From positions 1-6,551 of the forward strand of contig JAFKFE010000359.1 in assembly GCA_017308345.1 (NCBI GenBank): a DNA stretch of 6,551 bases. The letters run 5' to 3'. The number at the start of each line of letters is the position of its first letter. Position 1 is the first letter of the stretch. The position numbers and the translations under genes are program-made. Below, piece after piece: positions 1 through 4,748 of the stretch. The DNA is from Alphaproteobacteria bacterium (GTDB lineage Bacteria > Pseudomonadota > Alphaproteobacteria > Rhizobiales > Rhizobiaceae). The notes under the pieces are model-generated. The model did not search any database, was not told where the DNA came from, and saw nothing but the letters and a program-made list of their open reading frames with translations.

Positions 1-139
1 CGCCGATCGACGAGGTGCGGGTCGTATCCACGGCGGGAGCCGGCTGGTTGACGCCGCTGTTGCCGTAATTGTCGCTGCCGGCAAAAGCAGCGGTGGAAAT
101 GGCCATAAGGGCCGCGGTGGCAAGAACGATCTTCTTCAT
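1..139 (-). CDS. DUF680-like small secreted protein, copy 1 (3' end outside window)
   Basis: Only the first 46 codons are visible; the gene runs off the left edge, so its C-terminus is missing. The start ATG is at 139, preceded on the minus strand by an AGGAG ribosome binding site about 8 bases upstream. The protein begins MKKIVLATAALMAISTAAFA, a textbook Sec signal peptide with a probable cleavage after AFA (residue 20), so the product is exported. The mature part starts GSDNYG, followed by NQPAPAVD, the same pattern as in the two complete paralogues upstream (208-414 and 485-691). It diverges after VD, where TTRTSSIG replaces the SYTASVR of the others. The family resembles DUF680, small Mesorhizobium proteins of unknown function. 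It is the third member in the direction of transcription. No enzymatic motif is visible and I propose no function beyond secretion. Confidence 0.8.
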   Translation of the reverse strand, partial: MKKIVLATAALMAISTAAFAGSDNYGNSGVNQPAPAVDTTRTSSIG

Positions 140-172
140 TTTAGGTACTCCTGAATTTTGTCGGACCGGGAC

Positions 173-188
173 GGCGGGCGAGCCCGCC
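173..188 (-). repeat. GC-rich hairpin between DUF680 copies 2 and 1
   Basis: The arms GGCGGGC (173-179) and GCCCGCC (182-188) are perfectly complementary around a GA centre. The structure starts about 20 bases after the stop of copy 2 and lies about 35 bases before the start of copy 1. No run of T follows in the direction of transcription, so it is not a classical intrinsic terminator. It may slow polymerase or protect mRNA ends in a polycistronic transcript. It is analogous to the larger palindrome at 447-468. Confidence 0.6.
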
Positions 189-207
189 GCCGGCTCGAGA
201 TCGGCGG

Positions 208-414
208 TTAGTTGTTGCCGAAGAGGTTGTGGTCAGCGCCCGTCTTGACCGGGTTCTGGGCCGCCGGCTCCGCGTTGCGGACCGAGGCCGTGTAGGACGA
301 GTCAACTGCCGCAGCCGGCTGGTTGGCAGCCTGCGAACCGTAATTGTCGCTACCGGCGAAAGCGCTGCCGGAAACGGCCAGAAGGGCGACGGCGGCGAGA
401 ACGATCTTGTTCAT
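208..414 (-). CDS. DUF680-like small secreted protein, copy 2
   Basis: A complete 68-residue protein. The ATG at 414 is chosen because AGGAG lies about 8 bases upstream and because translation from it begins directly with a signal peptide (MNKIVLAAVALLAVSGSAFA, cleavage after residue 20). The same frame stays open further upstream, to about 582, but that stretch runs through the inter-gene hairpin and into copy 3 and would bury the signal peptide inside the protein. The mature protein is about 48 residues, small and hydrophilic, with GSDNYG at its N-terminus, NQPA, VDSSYTASVR, EPAAQNPV and the ending GADHNLFGNN. It has no cysteine, so it is not a lipoprotein. It is about 79% identical to copy 3 (54 of 68 positions by my count). 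This pattern matches DUF680, a lineage-restricted family of unknown function; a periplasmic or extracellular location follows from the signal peptide. Confidence 0.87.
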   Translation of the reverse strand: MNKIVLAAVALLAVSGSAFAGSDNYGSQAANQPAAAVDSSYTASVRNAEPAAQNPVKTGADHNLFGNN

Positions 415-446
415 TTTAGTGCTCCTGAATTTCCTGATCCGACCGA

Positions 447-468
447 GGCGGCGGGCATGCCCGCCGCC
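447..468 (-). repeat. 22-bp perfect palindrome between DUF680 copies 3 and 2
   Basis: The arms GGCGGCGGGC (447-456) and GCCCGCCGCC (459-468) are exact reverse complements around an AT centre. The RNA would form a very stable stem in the 70-base spacer between the stop of copy 3 (485) and the start of copy 2 (414). There is no T-tract on the minus strand after it, and flanking bases are shared with the 173-188 spacer (a CTGAATT block and a TCGAG-like block). It is therefore better read as a duplicated processing or attenuation hairpin than as a true terminator. Confidence 0.7.
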
Positions 469-484
469 GGTTCGAGGCCGGCTG

Positions 485-691
485 TTAATTGTTGCCGAAA
501 AGGTTGTGGTCGGCGCCCTGGGTGACAGGCTTCTGAGCCGCCGGCTCGGACTTGCGGACCGACGCGGTGTAGGACTGGTCAACCGTCACGGCCGGCTGAT
601 TGGCACCGTTCGAACCATAGTTGTCGCTACCAGCGAAGGCGCTGCCGGAAATTGCCAGAAGGGCGGCGGCAGTAAGAACAATCTTTTTCAT
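485..691 (-). CDS. DUF680-like small secreted protein, copy 3 (promoter-proximal)
   Basis: A complete 68-residue protein and the first of the three tandem copies to be transcribed. The ATG at 691 has a GGAG motif about 9 bases upstream on the minus strand. The frame is open further upstream (to about 799), but only this start places the signal peptide at the N-terminus: MKKIVLTAAALLAISGSAFA, with cleavage expected after residue 20. The mature part carries GSDNYGSNGANQPA, VDQSYTASVRKSEPAAQKPV and the ending GADHNLFGNN, the last shared exactly with copy 2. Lysines replace several asparagines of copy 2 (residues 2, 47 and 54), so the mature chain is more basic. Function is unknown. Context suggests co-transcription with copies 2 and 1 from the promoter proposed at 860-888. 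Confidence 0.87.
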   Translation of the reverse strand: MKKIVLTAAALLAISGSAFAGSDNYGSNGANQPAVTVDQSYTASVRKSEPAAQKPVTQGADHNLFGNN

Positions 692-859
692 TTTTGCTAC
701 TCCAGTATCTTTATTCCGTCCGTCTAGCGGCGTGTCTTGGGAATGAAATCGCGTCGTTCGGACAGCGCTGATTTGGGTGAGCCGACTGCCGGATTCCAAT
801 CACGAAGTTTTTCCGGCTGGACCATGAATCCAGGCCTTGAAATTTTCATAAGCATGCCT

Positions 860-888
860 ACTATCAAATTTTTTTGTATTAATTTCAA
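860..888 (-). promoter_or_regulatory. Candidate sigma-70 type promoter for the DUF680 cluster
   Basis: Read on the minus strand, TTGAAA (-35, positions 888-883) is followed after exactly 17 bases by GATAGT (-10, positions 865-860). The -35 matches the consensus at 5 of 6 positions and the -10 at 4 of 6. The element sits in the most AT-rich part of the window. Transcription would start near 853 and give a leader of about 160 bases before the ATG at 691, which is long. A closer, unseen promoter is possible. Confidence 0.45.
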
Positions 889-973
889 TTAGTTAAGTTA
901 AAAAGTCCGTTGAGTCACCAAGTGTGTCACGGCGCCAATGTTCACCGCGTCCTGTACGCATCGTCAACAGAAA

Positions 974-989
974 CGAACCGTTCGGTTCG
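974..989. repeat. Short inverted repeat, possible operator
   Basis: CGAACCG (974-980) and CGGTTCG (983-989) are exact reverse complements separated by TT. The compact 16-bp symmetry, in a promoter-type spacer, resembles operators of small dimeric regulators such as the TetR family. On the plus strand it is followed by ATTTTA, so a weak hairpin terminator is an alternative. No regulator gene lies in the window. Confidence 0.45.
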
Positions 990-1123
990 ATTTTAGCGCT
1001 CACTAATAGTCACTTTTCGATACCGTTAACCATTCGAAAGCCGGTTACCCGTCGATTCGAGGTCCTTGCGCGAGCGAGGATCCGCTGTCCGGCCGATGAG
1101 AATAAGCGCCCGTCACATGGGTC

Positions 1124-1172
1124 AAAACGACATCATGGCCCGTGTCGCGCCGCATGGATGCGATGTCGTTTT
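1124..1172. repeat. 11-bp perfect inverted repeat upstream of the riboswitch
   Basis: AAAACGACATC (1124-1134) and GATGTCGTTTT (1162-1172) are exact reverse complements separated by 27 bases. The loop holds further partial pairing (ATG at 1135-1137 with CAT at 1153-1155). The element ends 45 bases before the cobalamin aptamer. It could be a DNA site, a hairpin in the leader, or a copy of a dispersed palindrome. The arms end in A4 and T4, so in either orientation it has a terminator-like outline with a loop that is too long. Confidence 0.55.
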
Positions 1173-1217
1173 CATGCCGACGCGAAACCGGCTGTCGTGG
1201 TTAGATCAGGCCATCTC

Positions 1218-1394
1218 AGGTGCCGCTTCGTCGCGACGGAGCGGAGAATTGGGAAGCCGGTCGAAATCCGGCGCTGCCCCCGCAACGGTGGTGGAGTGAA
1301 ATCGCAACGGGAGACCACTGGGCCCAGGCCTGGGAAGGTGTTGCGAAAAGTCCGCAGGGACGCTCCAGAGCCCGGAAACCAGCCCGAGGCATTT
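1218..1394 (+). promoter_or_regulatory. Cobalamin (B12) riboswitch aptamer
   Basis: The conserved blocks of the cobalamin aptamer appear in order. A closing helix pairs AGGTGCC (1218-1224) with GGCATTT (1388-1394, including two G-U pairs). Then come the hairpin AAGCCGGTCGAAATCCGG (1254-1271), the core GCTGCCCCCGCAAC (1273-1286), CCACTG (1315-1320), GGGAAGG (1332-1338) and a B12-box-like AGCCCGGAAACCAGCC (1369-1384). The B12 box shows small departures from the usual consensus. The aptamer lies 114 bases upstream of the Rieske oxygenase gene, on the same strand. Riboswitches of this class bind adenosyl- or other cobalamins and normally switch the downstream operon off; in proteobacteria often at translation initiation, which fits the platform seen at 1473-1503. 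Confidence 0.92.
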
Positions 1395-1485
1395 GAACTC
1401 GACTGATCGCGGTGGGCGGTCAAGAGGCGGACGGCGTGCCCGGCCCTGCCGGTGGCGGTCGTTCTTCTCCATCACCACCAGTTCA

Positions 1486-1503
1486 GTCCTTGACCGAGAG
1501 GAC
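1486..1503 (+). promoter_or_regulatory. Ribosome-binding-site sequestering hairpin of the riboswitch
   Basis: GTCCT (1486-1490) can pair with AGGAC (1499-1503) around an 8-base loop. The 3' arm overlaps the ribosome binding site GAGAGGA (1496-1502), which lies 6 bases before the ATG at 1509. Just upstream, CACCACC (1473-1479) can pair either locally with GGTGG (1451-1455) or with GGTGGTG inside the aptamer (1287-1293). This is the layout expected for translational control. The pairing was read by eye and no folding energy was calculated. Confidence 0.5.
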
Positions 1504-1508
1504 AGGAC

Positions 1509-2756
1509 ATGGATGCGCGCAACGATATGCTGAGGCTCCTGCAGAGCCGCAAGCCGGGCTACTCGCTGGAGCAGCCCTTCTACACCGATCCCGACTATTT
1601 CAAGCTCGACATGGAGCTGATCTGGTATCGCGACTGGCTGTTCATCGGCCATGACTGCGAACTGCCGAAACCGGGTAGCTACATCACCGTTCAGATCGGC
1701 GACTATCCGGTGATGCTGGTCCGCGACCAGAAGGGAACCATCAACGCCTTCCACAACTCCTGCCGTCATCGCGGCAGCCGCGTCTGCAATGCCGAAAAAG
1801 GCATGGCGGCCAAACTCGTCTGTCCTTACCATCAATGGACCTACGAGCTCGACGGGCGGCTGCTGTTCGCCCGCCAGATGGCGGACGGCTTCGACAAGAG
1901 CCAGTTCGGCCTGAAGCCGGTGGCCTGCGAGAGCGTCGGCGGCTACATCTTCATCTGCCTGGCAAACGACCCGGCCGACTTCGCGCCGATGCGCGCCATG
2001 ATCGAACCCTACCTCCTGCCGCATCGGTTGAGCGAGGCGAAGGTCGCGTTCGAATCGACCATCGTCGAAAAGGGCAACTGGAAGCTCGTCTGGGAAAACA
2101 ACCGCGAGTGCTATCATTGCGCCGGCAACCATCCGGAACTGTGCAAGACGTTCCCGGAAGCGCCGACGGTGACAGGCGTGCAGGGCGCCGACAGCGATCC
2201 GGAAATGCTTGCCCACTGGGCGAAATGCGAGGCGGCGGGCCTGCCCAGCCGGTTCCGCATCGATCCGGCCGGACAATATCGCGCAACGCGCGCGCCGCTG
2301 TTGCGCGAAGCCGTCAGCTACACGATGAACGGCAAGCGCGCGGTGGCGAAGAACCTGTCGGCCAGCGTCGCCGCCGACCGCATCGGCACCTTGATGCATT
2401 ACCACTACCCCACGACCTGGAACCATATCCTCATCGATCACGCGGTCACCTTCCGTGTGCTGCCGATCAGCGCCACCGAGACCGCGGTGACGACCAAATG
2501 GCTGGTCCACAAGGACGCGGTCGAAGGCGTCGACTACGATCTGGCGGAACTCACCCATGTCTGGACCGAGACCAACGACCAGGACCGCCGCATCGTGGAG
2601 GAAAACGCGCTCGGCATCCTGTCGCCGGCGTACGAGCCCGGTCCCTATTCCGAGCTGCATGAGGGCGGCGTCATCCAGTTCGTCGAGTGGTACGCCTCCT
2701 TCATCGGTCCGCGCCTTGCCGAAGGCGGCCGGCCGGCGCTGCGCAGCGTTGCCTAG
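1509..2756 (+). CDS. GbcA-like Rieske non-heme iron oxygenase, alpha subunit
   Basis: A 415-residue Rieske oxygenase, close to full family length. The N-terminal Rieske domain binds a 2Fe-2S cluster through C85, H87, C105 and H108 (CRH followed 17 residues later by CPYH). The C-terminal catalytic domain shows ENNRECYHCAGNHPE, giving iron ligands H203 and H208 with E200 as the bridging acid; the third ligand is probably D359 or D357 in NDQDRR. Stretches such as CPYHQWTYELDGRLLF, WLVHKDAVEGVDYD and PGPYS strongly recall GbcA, the glycine betaine N-demethylase, and the related stachydrine demethylases. The likely reaction is O2- and NAD(P)H-dependent removal of a methyl group as formaldehyde from a quaternary amine; the exact substrate is inferred. 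The ATG at 1509 has GAGAGGA 6 bases upstream. Expression is probably controlled by the cobalamin riboswitch just upstream. Electrons should come from the next gene product. Confidence 0.88.
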   Translation: MDARNDMLRLLQSRKPGYSLEQPFYTDPDYFKLDMELIWYRDWLFIGHDCELPKPGSYITVQIGDYPVMLVRDQKGTINAFHNSCRHRGSRVCNAEKGMAAKLVCPYHQWTYELDGRLLFARQMADGFDKSQFGLKPVACESVGGYIFICLANDPADFAPMRAMIEPYLLPHRLSEAKVAFESTIVEKGNWKLVWENNRECYHCAGNHPELCKTFPEAPTVTGVQGADSDPEMLAHWAKCEAAGLPSRFRIDPAGQYRATRAPLLREAVSYTMNGKRAVAKNLSASVAADRIGTLMHYHYPTTWNHILIDHAVTFRVLPISATETAVTTKWLVHKDAVEGVDYDLAELTHVWTETNDQDRRIVEENALGILSPAYEPGPYSELHEGGVIQFVEWYASFIGPRLAEGGRPALRSVA

Positions 2757-2804
2757 CGCATGTCGCCCGAAAGTGTTCAGCGGTTTTGGGAGTACGCCAT
2801 GTGC
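2756..2804 (+). repeat. REP-like palindromic element inside the oxygenase operon
   Basis: The outer arms GCGCATG (2756-2762) and CATGTGC (2798-2804) pair over 7 bases with one G-U. The inner arms CCCGAAA (2766-2772) and TTTTGGG (2784-2790) also pair over 7, with a 4-base bulge on the right side. The element begins at the last base of the oxygenase stop codon. From memory, near-identical sequence (a GCGCATGTCGCCC start and a CAGCGGTTTTGGG centre) is a very common extragenic repeat in Mesorhizobium and relatives. In the operon it may attenuate or stabilise mRNA between the two cistrons. Confidence 0.7.
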
Positions 2805-2833
2805 AAATCAAATAGGGTGAGGAGATGAACGCG

Positions 2834-3934
2834 ATGACGGATCTCGGCCTCTATCGCCATCTCGACGAGATGGCGCCTTGGAACGACAGGCTGCAGGTGC
2901 TGGAGGTGATCGGCGTCAGCGATGAGGCGCCGCAGGTGAAGACCTTCACCTTCCGCTCCGACAACCAGACCTGGTTCCGCTACAAGCCCGGGCAATTCGT
3001 GACGCTGGAACTGCCGACGGCCGACGGGCCGCTGATGCGCACCTACACGCTGTCGTCCTCGCCGTCGCGGCCGTTCTCGATCGCGGTGACGGTGAAGGCG
3101 CAGGCCGGCAGCGTCGGCACGCGCTGGATGTTCGACAATCTGAAACCCGGCGTCCATGTGAAGGCCTACGGGCCGGCCGGCGATTTCTCGCTGCACAGCC
3201 ATCCGGCGGCCAAGTACCTGTTCATCTCGGCCGGATCCGGCGTCACGCCGATGATGTCGATGCTGCGCTGGCTGAACGACTGCGCGCCCTGGACCGATGT
3301 CGGCTTCGTCAACTGCGCGCGCCGGCCGGAAGAGATCATCTTCCGCAAGGAGCTCGAACTGCTCGGCAGCCGCATGCCGGGCCTGTCGCTCGGCTTCATG
3401 ATCGAGGAACGGTCGAGCCGCGAGGGCTGGTTCGGCCATATGGGCCGCATCGACGCGATCCGGCTGCCGCTGCTGGCGCCCGATTTCCGCGAGCGAGAGA
3501 TCTTCTGCTGCGGACCCGACCCCTTCATGCGCGCCGTGCGGCAGATGCTGGATGCCGCCGGCTTCGACATGAGCCGCTACCATCAGGAGAGCTTCGCGGC
3601 GCCGGCCGTGGAAGAAGTCCCGGCACCGTTCACGATGCCGGCCGGCAACAGCGCCGAGCCATTCGCCGAGGCGGTGACGCCGGTCCGCTTTTCGCTCTCG
3701 GGCGTCGACGCGGAATGCGTCGCCGGACAGACGGTGCTGCAGACGGCGCGCGCCTCGGGTGTCAGGATTCCGGCGGCCTGCGAGTTCGGTCTGTGCGGAA
3801 CCTGCAAGGTGAAGAAGGTCTCGGGCGAGGTCTCGATGAGCCACAATGGCGGCATCCTCGATCACGAGATCGACGACGGCTATATCCTGGCCTGCTGTTC
3901 GAGGCCGCTGTCGGCGCTGGACATCGAAGCCTGA
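2834..3934 (+). CDS. GbcB-like hybrid oxidoreductase: FAD/NAD reductase fused to a 2Fe-2S ferredoxin
   Basis: This is the reductase partner of the oxygenase, passing electrons from NAD(P)H through FAD to a 2Fe-2S cluster. Numbered from the upstream ATG at 2825 (369 residues), it has an FAD-binding domain with RTYTLSSSP (72-80), an NAD-binding domain with SAGSGVTPMM (135-144) and CGPDPFM (229-235), a linker rich in Ala, Pro and Glu (about 258-283), and a C-terminal plant-type ferredoxin domain with C319, C324, C327 and C357. C358 is an unusual extra cysteine next to the last ligand. I prefer the ATG at 2834 (366 residues, MTDLGLY), because GTGAGGAG ends 9 bases before it and abuts the 2825 ATG with no spacing; AGGGTGA further up could serve 2825. 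Domain order and length fit GbcB-type reductases. The gene follows the oxygenase by 77 bases and is probably co-transcribed under riboswitch control. Confidence 0.88.
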   Translation: MTDLGLYRHLDEMAPWNDRLQVLEVIGVSDEAPQVKTFTFRSDNQTWFRYKPGQFVTLELPTADGPLMRTYTLSSSPSRPFSIAVTVKAQAGSVGTRWMFDNLKPGVHVKAYGPAGDFSLHSHPAAKYLFISAGSGVTPMMSMLRWLNDCAPWTDVGFVNCARRPEEIIFRKELELLGSRMPGLSLGFMIEERSSREGWFGHMGRIDAIRLPLLAPDFREREIFCCGPDPFMRAVRQMLDAAGFDMSRYHQESFAAPAVEEVPAPFTMPAGNSAEPFAEAVTPVRFSLSGVDAECVAGQTVLQTARASGVRIPAACEFGLCGTCKVKKVSGEVSMSHNGGILDHEIDDGYILACCSRPLSALDIEA

Positions 3935-3941
3935 AGGCTTG

Positions 3942-3970
3942 CCGGTTCCCACCTTTTCGGGATCATGCTT
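3942..3970. repeat. Partial rhizobial intergenic repeat between convergent genes
   Basis: The stretch from CCGGTTCCCACC to TTTTCGGGATCATGCTT closely resembles, from memory, one half of a dispersed palindrome common between genes in Rhizobiales (the CCGGTTTCCAC...TTTTCGGGATCATGC form). The other half is absent, so this is a truncated copy. It fills the 36-base gap between the stops of the convergent reductase genes. Beside it, AAGCC (3927-3931) and GGCTT (3936-3940) form a small hairpin around the plus-strand stop codon; together these may serve as a weak bidirectional terminator. Confidence 0.5.
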
Positions 3971-4711
3971 CTAAACCCCGTAGCGCTCGGTGCGGATGAT
4001 TTCCGCCGGAACGCCGGCCCCTATCAAGGCGTCGGCGGCGGCCGAGACGAACGCGTTCGAACCGCAGACAAAGGCGAGCCTCGGCGCCTTCGGCAGACGC
4101 TCGACGGCCTGCGCCACCATGCGGGCGTCGACGCGCCTGGAATAGTCGGAGGGACGTCTGGCCGGTTCGCGGGTCAGCGTCAGCACCAGATCGAAGCCGT
4201 CGCGGCGATCGTCGAGGCTGATCAATTCATCTCGAAAGATCACCTCGTCCCAGGTCCGCGCCGAGAACACCAGCGCTACGGGCACCGCCATGTTGCGCAA
4301 GGTGCGATGGCGCACCATCGCCATCAGCGGCACGACGCCTGAGCCACCGCCGACCAGAAGGATCGGCCCGGCGTCGCTCTCATCCCATATGAAATGGCCG
4401 CCCAGCGGTCCGCGCAGCTCGATCTCGTCGCCGACGGCCGCCACGTCGTGGAAGAAGGGCGAAACCTCGCCATCGTCGAGCCGCTCGATCGCCAGCTCGA
4501 TGCCCGCGCCCGGCGCCGAGGCGATGGAATAGGAGCGACGCGCCTGATAGCCGTCCGGCGCCGTCAGCCTGATGTCGACATGCTGCCCCGCCAGATGGGT
4601 GAACGGCCGCGACGGCCGGAACCAGAAGCTGGTGACGCGCGGCGTGCGCTTTTCGATGCGGGTGATCGTGGCTGCCTGCCAGGGGGATTGCGGCGATGGC
4701 TCGGCGCTCAT
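3971..4711 (-). CDS. Small FAD/NAD(P)H oxidoreductase (ferredoxin-NADP reductase fold)
   Basis: A 246-residue flavin reductase. The FAD domain carries RRSYSIAS (58-65), where R59, Y61 and S62 form the usual RxYS flavin motif. The NAD(P) domain has the glycine-rich LLVGGGSGVVPLM (118-130) and CGSNAFV (216-222), the counterpart of the family CGP motif, and the chain ends in ERYGV. It has no 2Fe-2S domain, unlike the 2834-3934 product. It is the second gene of a minus-strand pair, 24 bases after the stop of the molybdopterin protein, so it most likely delivers electrons to or takes them from that enzyme. No strong ribosome binding site precedes the ATG at 4711 (only GTGAG about 10 bases upstream), which suggests translational coupling. 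Soluble: no signal peptide or membrane segment. Electron partner and physiological role are inferred from position only. Confidence 0.85.
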   Translation of the reverse strand: MSAEPSPQSPWQAATITRIEKRTPRVTSFWFRPSRPFTHLAGQHVDIRLTAPDGYQARRSYSIASAPGAGIELAIERLDDGEVSPFFHDVAAVGDEIELRGPLGGHFIWDESDAGPILLVGGGSGVVPLMAMVRHRTLRNMAVPVALVFSARTWDEVIFRDELISLDDRRDGFDLVLTLTREPARRPSDYSRRVDARMVAQAVERLPKAPRLAFVCGSNAFVSAAADALIGAGVPAEIIRTERYGV

Positions 4712-4720
4712 CGATTGCTG

Positions 4721-4748
4721 CTCACGGATCGCCCCTCACGGATCGCTC
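4721..4748. repeat. 14-bp tandem duplication at the operon junction
   Basis: CTCACGGATCGCCC (4721-4734) is followed directly by CTCACGGATCGCTC (4735-4748), 13 of 14 bases identical. The right copy contains the stop codon and last codons of the molybdopterin gene. The left copy lies in the spacer before the reductase start at 4711. It looks like a slippage duplication that lengthened the spacer. Confidence 0.75.

Larger units (their letters stand above)
692..1217. other. Long non-coding spacer between divergent units
   Basis: About 525 bases without a convincing gene. It must hold the 5' leader and promoter of the minus-strand DUF680 genes and the promoter of the plus-strand riboswitch transcript. 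The part 836-910 is strikingly AT-rich for this genome. Two inverted repeats, at 974-989 and 1124-1172, are listed separately. Short hairpins in the DUF680 leader include CTGGA (817-821) with TCCAG (829-833). I did not find a convincing plus-strand -35/-10 pair, so the start of the riboswitch transcript is undefined. A 22-codon frame from 938 lacks a ribosome binding site and is not called. Confidence 0.6.

Noticed and set aside
1..691. The repeated genes and hairpins as a CRISPR-like or mobile array
   Set aside because: The repeat units are protein-coding genes with signal peptides and ribosome binding sites; there is no transposase, target duplication or uniform short repeat.
879..901. A CtrA-type site (TTAA-N7-TTAA) in the AT-rich patch
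   Set aside because: TTAA occurs at 879, 893 and 898, but the gaps are 10 and 1 bases, not 7.
924..1406. A 160-codon plus-strand frame across the spacer and riboswitch
   Set aside because: It begins at a non-ATG codon without a ribosome binding site and runs through the structured aptamer; Arg/Pro-rich with no motif.
1206..2660. A 484-codon open frame on the minus strand opposite the Rieske oxygenase
   Set aside because: It covers the aptamer and the oxygenase in antisense, has Arg/Ala/His-rich composition typical of GC-rich shadow frames, and shows no family motif, whereas the plus-strand frame has all catalytic motifs.
2777..3952. A 391-codon open frame on the minus strand opposite the hybrid reductase
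   Set aside because: Antisense of a gene with clear FAD, NAD and 2Fe-2S motifs; composition is that of a shadow frame and no motif is recognisable.
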